This document shows, one piece after another, positions 7,383 through 16,700 of a stretch of DNA of 38,401 bases. A program made the position numbers and the translations under genes. A model generated the notes under the pieces. It ran no database searches and was not told the DNA's origin. It was given only the letters and a program-made list of their open reading frames with translations. The first letter of the stretch is position 1. Each line of letters begins with the position of its first letter. Source of the stretch: Pseudomonadota bacterium (GTDB taxonomy: Bacteria > Bdellovibrionota_B > Oligoflexia > Oligoflexales > CAIYRB01); contig JAPLFX010000150.1 of the NCBI GenBank assembly GCA_026390445.1, positions 1 through 38,401 on the forward strand, given 5' to 3'.

Positions 7383-9293
7383 ATGAATATCCGCCAAATC
7401 CAAGAAGCCCGTGAGCTTTATGGAATCGATGATTGGGGGGCAGGGTATTTTGGCATCGATGATGAAGGCCATGTCGTCAGTCATCCGACCGGCGAAGAAC
7501 ACCTGAGCGTCTCGCTGCCAGAGGTGATAGCCAAGCTCAAGAAACAGGGCATGCATACACCGGTGATTCTGCGCTTCCCGCAGATCATTGAAGGTCAGCT
7601 TGAGCGCATGCATTCGGCGTTTCGCCAGGCGATTACCGAGTTCCAATTCAAGGGTAAACACATCGGCGTGTTCCCGTTTAAGGTCAATCAGCGCCGCGAG
7701 TTTATCGATGCTGTGGTGTCCTGCGGTCAGCGCCTTAATTATGGCCTTGAGGTCGGTAGCAAAACCGAATTTATCGCGGCGATGAGCTATCCGCTGACGG
7801 CTGAGTCGCTGCTGATTTGCAACGGCTTTAAAGACCGTGAGTTTATCGAGATGAGCTTCCTTGGCGCGGCCATGGGCAAGCGCGTCGTCGTGGTCGTCGA
7901 AGGACCTGACGAGCTCGAGACCTTTATCGAGCTAGCCAAACGTCAGACGATCGTACCGGAAGTCGGTCTGCGCGTGCGTCTTTACGCCAAAGGCGCTGGC
8001 AAATGGGAGAAGAGTTCTGGTGACTCCTCGAAGTTCGGCCTGACGACCACCGAGGTGCTCAACTGTCTTGCCTTGCTTGAGGCTGCCAATCTGCAGGATC
8101 GCTTGGCGATGCTGCATTTTCATATTGGCTCGCAGATCACCGAGATCAAACGCTTTAAGAATGCCATCAAAGAGGCCTCGCGGGTTTACGCTAAGGTCTG
8201 CAAGATGGGTTACAACCCAGCCTTTCTTAACATCGGTGGTGGGGTTGGCGTCGACTACGACGGTAGCAAAAGCTCGTTTCTATCGAGCGCCAATTACACC
8301 ATGCAGGAATTCGCCAACGACGCCATCTATGTTCTCGGCGATGTCTGCGCCAACGAAGGCGTTCCTTATCCGACCATCGTCACCGAGAGCGGTCGGGTCA
8401 TCGCTGCCTACCACTCGGTCGTCGTCACCGATATCCGTGAGGTCCAGGGCGAGGAAGCCCTGCCGATCGAAACCGACCTGCCCGAGCACAGCGATGGCGA
8501 AGTCCACAAGAGCATCAAAGAGCTCAAATATATCCTCGACAACATCAATCGCAAGAACTACGTCGAGTTCTATCACGATGCAATCGAGTACCAAGAAGAG
8601 TTGTTCACGCTCTTTAACTTGGGCTACCTCAATCTGGCCGACCGTGCTTTTGCCGAAGATCTGTTTCGCCGCGTGTGCCGCAGGGCCCTCTATTTCTCTG
8701 GGTTTCAGCGTCACCAACTCGAGGAGTTCGAGGATCTACAAAAGGTGATGGTCAGCAAATACCTGGCCAACTTTTCGATGTTCCAATCGATCCCAGACTC
8801 TTGGGCGATTGACCAACTGTTTCCGGTGATGCCGCTTAGTCGCCATGACGAGAAGCCTTCGCATAAGGCGACGATTGTCGACATCACTTGTGATTCCGAC
8901 GGTTGCCTGGATACCTTCGTCGATCGCGCCGATGTGAAGACAGCTCTTGATCTGCATGTGCCAAATAATCAGCCTTATTATATCGGCTTCTTTCTGGTTG
9001 GTGCCTATCAAGAAAGCTTGGCAAATGAGCACAACCTGTTTGGCGCCATTCATGAAGCTGAGCTCCACATCAATGCCGATGGTGATTGGGAAATCACCAA
9101 GGTCACCAAGGGTGACCCCATCGATGAGCTGCTGGAGTCGCGCAACTATGATCTTAAGGAGATCGTTGGTTGCTATGAGTTGCAGTTCAATCGGGCTGTG
9201 GCCGAAGGCCGTCTGACGCCTGAGGAGGGTAAGAACGGTCTGCAACGGATGGCCAAATTTATGAAGAGCTACCCTTACCTGCTCGACCGTTAG
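7383..9293 (+). CDS. speA: Biosynthetic arginine decarboxylase
   Basis: 636 aa; PFKVNQRREFIDAV (PLP lysine region), FHIGSQITEIKRFKNAIKEASRVY, NIGGGVGVDYDGS, CDSDGCLDTFVDRADVK. Confidence 0.96.
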   Translation: MNIRQIQEARELYGIDDWGAGYFGIDDEGHVVSHPTGEEHLSVSLPEVIAKLKKQGMHTPVILRFPQIIEGQLERMHSAFRQAITEFQFKGKHIGVFPFKVNQRREFIDAVVSCGQRLNYGLEVGSKTEFIAAMSYPLTAESLLICNGFKDREFIEMSFLGAAMGKRVVVVVEGPDELETFIELAKRQTIVPEVGLRVRLYAKGAGKWEKSSGDSSKFGLTTTEVLNCLALLEAANLQDRLAMLHFHIGSQITEIKRFKNAIKEASRVYAKVCKMGYNPAFLNIGGGVGVDYDGSKSSFLSSANYTMQEFANDAIYVLGDVCANEGVPYPTIVTESGRVIAAYHSVVVTDIREVQGEEALPIETDLPEHSDGEVHKSIKELKYILDNINRKNYVEFYHDAIEYQEELFTLFNLGYLNLADRAFAEDLFRRVCRRALYFSGFQRHQLEEFEDLQKVMVSKYLANFSMFQSIPDSWAIDQLFPVMPLSRHDEKPSHKATIVDITCDSDGCLDTFVDRADVKTALDLHVPNNQPYYIGFFLVGAYQESLANEHNLFGAIHEAELHINADGDWEITKVTKGDPIDELLESRNYDLKEIVGCYELQFNRAVAEGRLTPEEGKNGLQRMAKFMKSYPYLLDR

Positions 9294-9419
9294 TCCTTAC
9301 TTAAAAGATATACCGTTTAAATTCATATAGTTAGCAATTGTATAGCGGCTTACCCCTCAAGCTTTGTGGAGGGGGTGCCGAACAGTCCCTTGAGAAGTCT
9401 TCGCAGGGGAGTTGCTCGT

Positions 9420-9902
9420 ATGGGTATTACTTTAAACGTCGAAAAAAAGGGCCAGTGGGAGCAGCTGCTCTATTCTGGGCCGATCAACGAAGATACCGAA
9501 GTCCACTTGATGCCGATGATCAAGGGGCTTGGGCCTAATGTGATCATCAACTTCCGCAAGGTCGATTCTGTCAACAGCTGCGGGGTTCGTGCTTGGATCA
9601 ATTTCATTCGCGAAGCTGAGAAGGGTCGCAAGCTGATCTATGAGGAATGCACTCCCGAGATCGTAAGCCAGATCAATATGATCCCGAACTTTCGCGGCAC
9701 GGCGCATATCAAATCAGTCTACGCCTCTTTTGCCTGTGACAGCTGTGATCACCATTGTTGGGTGATCTATGAAGAAGGCCGCAATATGCCAGCCTCGGCC
9801 GATGCCGGGGTGCCGACCCACAAATGTGAGAAGTGCGGCAACAATATGGAAATGGAAGAGATGGAAGATGAATTCTTTGCTTGGGTCGACCAAGCCGGTT
9901 AA
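9420..9902 (+). CDS. STAS-domain protein with C-terminal zinc-ribbon-like cysteines
   Basis: Start chosen at ATG 9420 with AGGGGAG upstream. NVIINFRKVDSVNSCGVRAWINFIREAEKGRKLIYEECTPEIVSQINMI is STAS-like; CDSCDHHC and CEKC cysteine pairs. Confidence 0.75.
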   Translation: MGITLNVEKKGQWEQLLYSGPINEDTEVHLMPMIKGLGPNVIINFRKVDSVNSCGVRAWINFIREAEKGRKLIYEECTPEIVSQINMIPNFRGTAHIKSVYASFACDSCDHHCWVIYEEGRNMPASADAGVPTHKCEKCGNNMEMEEMEDEFFAWVDQAG

Positions 9903-9929
9903 TTCCCTTTACGGGTTGGGATCATTGTG

Positions 9930-10931
9930 ATGGATCAGTCGCCACCAGTTGCAGCAGCAGAAGAACCGGGATCTCCAGTTCTAGCGGCATTCAAGCAATA
10001 TGAACACTTTTCTAAGTGCTTACTGGATGCCTATGCCGTGGTCGATATGACTGGCAAGGTTCTTAAGTGCAATGCCCTGTTGACACAACTGATCGGCATC
10101 AAACCCAAGCAGATTCTCAAAGCAGATTCGATCGCCAATTTGTTGACCTTAAAGATCACCGACAAGCCGTTGCAGATCTCCGATCTGCTAAATGTCACGG
10201 GCCCCACGCGTTTTGACGAAGTCACCGGATCTGCCAGTGGTAGCGAGGTCACGCTAAACCTGATTATTGGCGTCTATCCCTTTTTGGCTGATGGCAAGAA
10301 TCTCGGCGGGTTCATCCTCCTGCGCGATGTCACTGCCGAAACGAAACTCCAAGATAAATACAAAGATAAGGCAACGCAGTCGATCACGGATAACCTGACC
10401 GGGTTGTTTAACCGTAATTACTTCGCCGAGTATCTTAAGGGACAAGTGTCGACCTTAGAGAGCTTCCCGGCCAGTGCGGCTCAGCGGATCGTCTCGGTCG
10501 TCATGATGGATATCGATTTTTTCAAGAAGATCAACGACGTCTATGGCCACCAAGCCGGCGACTTCGTGTTGGCCAACACCGGTGAGCTGATGCGCAAATG
10601 CTTTCGCAAAACGGATATCGTGGCGCGCTACGGTGGCGAGGAATTTCTTGCAATCATGCCAGGAACCGATCTGCAAGGTGCGGCGGTCGCCTCCGACAAA
10701 TTGCGCCAAGCGATCGAGGCCTTTCGCTTTGAGACCGGTGGCAAGGTCGTGCCGGTGACCATCTCCAGTGGAGTGGCGCAGATCGATATCGGCAAGGAAA
10801 CAGGCGAGGGTGCGATTGCCCGCGCCGATGCGGCTTTGTACTTTTCTAAGCAAAGCGGCCGTAACCGGGTCAGCGTGCACGAGGATGGCGCACCGAAGGC
10901 ACCGAAGTTTGGGCTGCCGGCGAAGGATTAG
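9930..10931 (+). CDS. PAS-GGDEF diguanylate cyclase
   Basis: DNLTGLFNRNYF, MDIDFFKKINDVYGHQAGD, RYGGEEFLAIMPG. I-site RKTD lies five residues before GGEEF. N-terminal PAS-like region. Confidence 0.92.
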   Translation: MDQSPPVAAAEEPGSPVLAAFKQYEHFSKCLLDAYAVVDMTGKVLKCNALLTQLIGIKPKQILKADSIANLLTLKITDKPLQISDLLNVTGPTRFDEVTGSASGSEVTLNLIIGVYPFLADGKNLGGFILLRDVTAETKLQDKYKDKATQSITDNLTGLFNRNYFAEYLKGQVSTLESFPASAAQRIVSVVMMDIDFFKKINDVYGHQAGDFVLANTGELMRKCFRKTDIVARYGGEEFLAIMPGTDLQGAAVASDKLRQAIEAFRFETGGKVVPVTISSGVAQIDIGKETGEGAIARADAALYFSKQSGRNRVSVHEDGAPKAPKFGLPAKD

Positions 10932-10950
10932 TAGACCTATGGCGCCGTTC

Positions 10951-12429
10951 TTAGAGCTGCGGCGGATGGCCCAAAGGTAAGTCCTGCGGCATATCGCCTC
11001 GGCTTTCATCCTCGCTGAGCTCTAACCAGAGGAATAGCCGTGAATTCGAAGTTTGTCGGCCTCTGCGTTGGAACCAGGGGCCGATCAGCGGAATCTTGCT
11101 TAGCACTGGTAGCCGTTCCTGTTCGCTAGCGGACGTTTGCAGGTCGAGGATGCCAGCCATCGTGGCGACGCCAAGGATGAGGTCAGCTTCGCTCTTTAGT
11201 ACATGCAGGGTGAGTGCTTGGTCGCTGCCCTCGGAGCGGGATTTTAGCGTCATGTCGAAGCCCAGCCGCACCCTTTGGTCATTCAGTGGGGTGGCGACGA
11301 GCTTCAGCGTTAGACCGTGCTGCTTCCATGCCACTTTTTCGATCGCATCTTCGTCTTCACCGCGGTGTAGGGTGCGTTGCGTCACTTGGAACTCGCCACC
11401 GCTGGCAAGCTCTGCCGGTTGATTCGCCGTGAGACGCAGCATCGGTTCGCCGACGATCTCAGCCTTTCGCTCCTGCTCCAGGGCTTTGAGCTTAGCTAAC
11501 AGCTGGACATGGTTTTGGCCGCCGCCGAACAGTCCAGCCTGCACCGTGGCGGTGGAGGCAAAGCCAAGCTCCGCAGCAGCGGCTGCCTCGACCAGGAACA
11601 CCTGCGCGTGCATCCGGTAGTGTGGCAGGCCGCGATCTTCGCGGCATTTAAACCAGGCTAGGCCTGAGCTAAGCGCGCGACTAGTCAGGGCATCGACCAT
11701 GGGCAAGCGGGCATCACGTCCACCTTTGCCACAGTAGGTCTCAATGATCGCAAGGACGCTGCCGCGAGCGGTGGGGGTGACGCTATAGTCGGCGCCTAGT
11801 GCTTGACGCAGTGCAGAAGTCCACTCTGCTTGTGCGGCCGCGGTGAGGACAACGGCAAAGGTGCAGCGGGGGCTGGCCTGACACGAGGCGCGGGCTTGAT
11901 GAAACCAGATGGACGAGGCGACTGTGCCGGTGACCAAGCCTGAATCCTGCCTGCACGTCACCGCCTCAGTGTCTTGGCAGATCCATTTTGGGATCGGGCG
12001 CGACTCTTCCTCGCTCTCCTTTGGACCTTGCCGCAACTCGTCTTCGCTGCGGCGCGCATCGATAAACAAGCGCGGCATTCGTGCAGCACCAGTGCCACCG
12101 TCGTGGGCGTCGACCACGACAAAACCTGGACGCAGCGCCGTGATCTGCCAGCGGCCGTCGCCGAGATGAAACACGTCGATGATACCGCGGCGGGATATCG
12201 CTAAGTCGGTGCCGAGGGGGTAGCTGACCTCTTGCGTGCTGCCAATCGTCATGGTCAAGTGCCGAGCTTCAGCTGGTTCTGGAGGCGGTGTCGTGTTGCT
12301 TGCAGCAGCCGCCCAAAGGTCAGTGCCCCGAAGCGTGGTGATAGGCAAGGCCAGCAACAATATCCGGATCCAGATAGAGATCCAATTCATGGTGGGAGTG
12401 GGGGTGTAGCGGGAATTAGGCGCCGCCAT
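10951..12429 (-). CDS. Secretin-family outer-membrane protein (CpaC/RcpA-like)
   Basis: N-terminal MTIGSTQEVSYPLGTDLAISRRGIIDVFHLGDGRWQITALRPGFVVVDAHD (pilus-formation N-domain-like); C-terminal ERLPVLSKIPLIGPWFQRR secretin signature. Confidence 0.8.
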   Translation of the reverse strand: MAAPNSRYTPTPTMNWISIWIRILLLALPITTLRGTDLWAAAASNTTPPPEPAEARHLTMTIGSTQEVSYPLGTDLAISRRGIIDVFHLGDGRWQITALRPGFVVVDAHDGGTGAARMPRLFIDARRSEDELRQGPKESEEESRPIPKWICQDTEAVTCRQDSGLVTGTVASSIWFHQARASCQASPRCTFAVVLTAAAQAEWTSALRQALGADYSVTPTARGSVLAIIETYCGKGGRDARLPMVDALTSRALSSGLAWFKCREDRGLPHYRMHAQVFLVEAAAAAELGFASTATVQAGLFGGGQNHVQLLAKLKALEQERKAEIVGEPMLRLTANQPAELASGGEFQVTQRTLHRGEDEDAIEKVAWKQHGLTLKLVATPLNDQRVRLGFDMTLKSRSEGSDQALTLHVLKSEADLILGVATMAGILDLQTSASEQERLPVLSKIPLIGPWFQRRGRQTSNSRLFLWLELSEDESRGDMPQDLPLGHPPQL

Positions 12430-12853
12430 AAGTGACCTTTGGCCTTGCCGCGCACCTGGGCAAGGACAGGGCGCTGGCTGCAGCGCGCAGGGTTAATTCG
12501 CCGTCAAGAGCCGCCTGCACGCTAGCGCTGACTTCTGCTAGGGCGCTCATACCGGCACTGACGATCGGAGCGGGTGCGGCCTCAAGCAGCGCAAAAGGTT
12601 CGTTGGATAGTCGGCAGGCCGGTAAGCCGCTGGGGCTGTGGAGGAGGTGGACGCGCATGCCGCGTTGCAGGCCGCCGGCGCCAGTCGCCTTCATCAGTGC
12701 TGGGGACAGACTAAGAATGACGGCGCGCGGTGGTAGCTGAAGCGGCGTGGGGCCGTCCCGCCAAGACAGATGCGCTAGGCTGACGCCAAACAGCAGGCTG
12801 GTGATGTGGGAAGCAACCGGTGGCCAGCCGGCTAGCTGGAGATTTATCCGCAA
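12416..12853 (-). CDS. Small CpaB/RcpC-like (SAF-type) pilus assembly protein, tentative
   Basis: 145 aa with RGMRVHLLHSPSGLP segment; overlaps the secretin start. Confidence 0.4.
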   Translation of the reverse strand: MRINLQLAGWPPVASHITSLLFGVSLAHLSWRDGPTPLQLPPRAVILSLSPALMKATGAGGLQRGMRVHLLHSPSGLPACRLSNEPFALLEAAPAPIVSAGMSALAEVSASVQAALDGELTLRAAASALSLPRCAARPKVTYGGA

Positions 12854-13250
12854 GGCCGCACCCCCATGCCGAGGAGATCAGTCTTGGTGAGGCCAAGGCG
12901 TTTAGCCAGTAAGCAAAGGACCTCCGGTGCTAAGCTTAGGTCGGAGCCGGGAGCGGCGTAGTCGCTTCGCCTCATGACGCAAAGCCGGTCTGTGGCAAAG
13001 GCCCGGACGCTTTGGCCTGGTGGCTTCGCGGTGCGAAGCGCTTCGCTTAGAGTGCCACTGCAATAGAGCGGCGAGTAGGGTTCGTCGTCAAACAAACTCA
13101 GGTGCCTCTGCGTTGACTTACAGATCCATCCCCACATCGTGAGGACGCCGACACCAATGACTAAGCTAGCGAAACATAGCAGCAGCCAGCTGACCTCGCC
13201 CAGCTGTCTATCCGGTTCGTACGGTTTACGACGTAGGCTTGAGGTGCAAG
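12844..13250 (-). CDS. Membrane protein of unknown function; 5' end unresolved, possibly the 3' part of a frameshifted gene
   Basis: TM segment VSWLLLCFASLVIGVGVLTMWGWI followed by soluble region. The frame is open further upstream but there overlaps 13226..13636 in a different frame. The 13250 bound is approximate. Confidence 0.4.
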
Positions 13251-13636
13251 ATCCAGTTCGGCCAAGTGTCGCTTTGTCCTCTGTGATGTTGTCGGTGTAG
13301 CTCGCTGTGCAGCGGCCAAGGACCTGCTTGCCGACAGATGCCGCCGCTGTTGATCTGGCTCGATGCGCCGGCCCAAAGAACGGCTCCCAGTTCGCCTTCG
13401 ATCTGGTCCACCAGTCCACGTAGTTGCGGCCTTTGCTGGCTAAGAAAGCGTCCACTCGCATGGAGGTTGGCGGCCGTCGCCGCTTTGGCGCCGCACTGAC
13501 GCAGTAGATACTCCTGCTGCCAACTGTTGCGAAGCGTTGTCGCAACCTCGTCAAGGAACCGTAAGGCCTTGGCCTCATGTCCAAGCGCAGCAAGTCCGCA
13601 CAGTAGAAAACCGATCGTACTAAGGCCATCGCCCAT
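13226..13636 (-). CDS. TadE-like pseudopilin candidate
   Basis: MGDGLSTIGFLLCGLAALGHEAKALRFLDEVATTLRNSWQQEYLLRQCGAKAA: short leader, GxSTxxF followed by hydrophobic and helical segments. Confidence 0.4.
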   Translation of the reverse strand: MGDGLSTIGFLLCGLAALGHEAKALRFLDEVATTLRNSWQQEYLLRQCGAKAATAANLHASGRFLSQQRPQLRGLVDQIEGELGAVLWAGASSQINSGGICRQAGPWPLHSELHRQHHRGQSDTWPNWILHLKPTS

Positions 13637-13721
13637 CGCATGACATCCTCCCTGGTGTTGGGGATCTTGTAGCGAGAGGCCTTGACCGAGGGAAGCGACC
13701 TTACAATGTCGTGCGCAGATC

Positions 13722-16700
13722 TTACTGCCTTCGTAAAATGACATAAGCGCAATCGTCGGCAGGCTTCGCGTCGTTGAGCGAGAGCTGGTAGGCTTCATCA
13801 AGGCATCGCTTGATGTCATTGATCGTGGCCTCTCTTTCGAGAATTTTGCGGATCACCTTGAAATTGATGCGCTTTGCGGAGTGAGCTCCGTTCTCGATGA
13901 GTCCATCGGTGTACGCAAACAGGACATCTCCAGGGTCGAGTTGGAAGTTGACCAGCTCAGGTGTGGCCCCAGGCTCGAAATCTCCGAGCAATCGTCCACC
14001 TCGCAGCAGCGAGGACACGACGCCTTGTCTGCGCACATAGACCGAGATATGGGCGGCATTGAAGTAAATGCCCGCTCCCGTGCGCACATTGAGGCCGATA
14101 AATGCCATGCTCATCGCTCGTCCAACGAGAGTCCCAGTGGCCGCGACGGCGTCGTTCGCGGCCAAGGCCAGACGCCATATATCCTGGTCGAGCGAGTGCT
14201 CGTGCATGGCTGCAATGGGCCGGTAGGCGCCCAGAATCGCCCCGCACACCGCTGCCGTAACCAACGCCGATGAAATCCCGTGTCCGGTTACATCACCGAC
14301 TTGCAGGTAGAACACTTCCTTGGCAGCATCATAGTGCGAACCAAACCAATCGCCACCAGTGTGTTCCGCCGGTTGATAATAGGTTGCCAGGTCGATTCCA
14401 GGAATCACGACATTGTTGACTGGAAGGAGTGCTTCCTGCACCGCTTGTGCTGCGAGCAGGTCATTTTCCAGACGGGCCTTGTCTTTTAGACTCTCCACAT
14501 ACTGGACATTGCGCAGCGATATGGCGCCTTGGGCCGCCAGCAAGGCAAGTATTTTCATCCGTTCGGCGGTGAAGGCGCCGATGGTTAGGTCGTTCTCGAC
14601 ATATAGGACGCCGGTGCATTCACCGCGGTTTTCAATCGGTAGGCAGGCCATCGAACGGCGTATTCCTGAGGACATATAGGGGTCATTTGCGTACGTACCT
14701 TCACCGTGGGCGTCTGCCAACACCACCGTACGCCTTGTCCGTGCGACGTAAAGGGCTAGAGCGGTGCAGAATTCTTGCCTAAGTTCGTCTACTCGGACAT
14801 TCATCGTTGCGATCGTCACGACCGGGTCGACGCTAGCGCGAACGCGGCAGTAGAGTTCCTTGTCCTCCAGTAGCAACAAGAAGGACTTCTGAGCGCCGGC
14901 CGTCTCTAGGGTAATCTTCATCAAGCGTTGAATCATGGTGTCAAACTGTAACTCGCTCGACACCGCTTGGGAGGCTTGAATCATGCTTTCTAAATCGAGG
15001 CTATTCGCACTGTGGCTAAGATTTTTTATGGATAGAGCGTCGCTCTCAGCTGTCCCATGATCGATGCCAGAGGTCTCCCGCAATATTTTGAACTCGTCCT
15101 CCAGATGACCCACCTTGCCAAAGGCGCCCCAGTCGAGATAGATGCGACGTGCTTCGCGAAGGGCTTGTTGGCCCGAGATGAAGTCGCCGCGCCCGATATA
15201 GTAGCGCCCCATGCATTCATTGACGAAGGCCTGTGGCATGAGGTAGCCGGACACGCGCGCTTGCAGCCGGGCCCGCCGCAGGTTTTCAAAGGCGAGTGAG
15301 TGCCAACCAAAGAGGCGACACAACTCGGCTTGCATCAGCAGGCGAATCCATCCGTAGGAAACCTTATTGGCGTTGGCTATCGCAGCGATTAAATGCAAGT
15401 CGCTGATCTTGCTAAGTAGTGCCAAAAGAGTTTTTAGGCGGCGCGGCTTGAGCAACTGGAAGTGCGCATAGACTCTGAATATTTGCGCCTCAGGCGCCGT
15501 GGAAGAAAAGGCGTGGTACCCGAGGCTGTAGGGAGCCGCCTCGGCAAAGGCCGCCACGGCCTCGGCATACTGGCCATAGAGGCAAGCGATGACGCCCTTT
15601 TCCCGCCAAAAAAGGGACCGACTGAAGTTGTCGGCGGTTGCATCAATCGCTTTCTTTAGGTCTTTCTCCGACGCAAATGCGCCATCAAGAACCCAGGGTT
15701 TGTCGACTTTATTGGCGAGATTGGCTAAGCCCTGAACGTTGGCCTTAAAATAGTTTTCGATGCTGACGAGGTTAAATCTGCGAATCGTCTTCAACCAGCC
15801 AGGTGCGCTGGCGAGCAGCGAACCAATTTGTTCCCACGTAAACTCACGACTATAAATGCACGATGCCAATGCTTGACAACCGTCTTCGTAGTTTCCTTGG
15901 TCAAAGCAATCCTGCGCGACATCCTCAAGTTTTGGTCCGTCGCGGCGCTGTGGCTGAGTCCAACCATTGATGAGTGCGACGGCGAAGTAACTCGATTGCG
16001 CATAACCCCGAAGGTAACCCCGATCCAGCATGATTTTTTGAGCGGCCTGGATGGCTACTTGACTCAACTGATAGTGGCGAGTAATCGTCGAATTCAGGAC
16101 GCATGACAGATTGGCAAGGCCGACGAGACCGTCTTCGCAAACACCGTGACGAAGCAATAACAACACCTGCTTGATCGAGATAATTGCGGATAGAATCGGA
16201 TCGTAGAAGACGGCAATATGCGTCATGACGGCGAGAGTTCGGTGAACCGCCAAGATCTTTTTATCCTGCAGCTCAGGGTCCGTTTCAAGTCGGACCAGCC
16301 GCGATTTTTGTACCTTCAAATAGATGTACGCTCCGATGCCCAAGGCATAGAGCAGAGTACCCCGGCGTGGGATGCTGACGCCAAGGCGGGCAAGGTAGGC
16401 GCTGGATAAATGCAGTGCCTCCGTGCAGAGGCCTCGCTGCGCCAAGGATTCCATCATCGCGATCTGCACATCAAGTTGCGCGACGACGTCTGGGGTGTGG
16501 CTAACAAACGCTCGAAAATAAGCGGGCATGTTCTCGATTTGGCCGGCGTGATGGGAAATGATCAAAAGCCGCTTATACAGGGTCCGGCATAGGTCTGGGT
16601 CCTGGCGCCATGGATCGGTACCGAGGGCGTCGATTCCTAGCCTTAATAAGTTAAATGCTGCGTCATAAGCAGACGATAAAGTGGCCTGAGCTCCTGCCTC

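Noticed and set aside
7257-7661. Minus-strand 134-aa ORF over the speA start
   Set aside because: Lies over the well-supported speA coding start; alternate-frame artefact.
8068-8748. 226-aa Ser/Arg-rich ORF in another frame of speA
   Set aside because: Shadow ORF of the highly conserved speA.
9353-9374. CCCCTC/GAGGGG hairpin after speA as terminator
   Set aside because: 10-nt loop and no T tract; insufficient for a terminator call.
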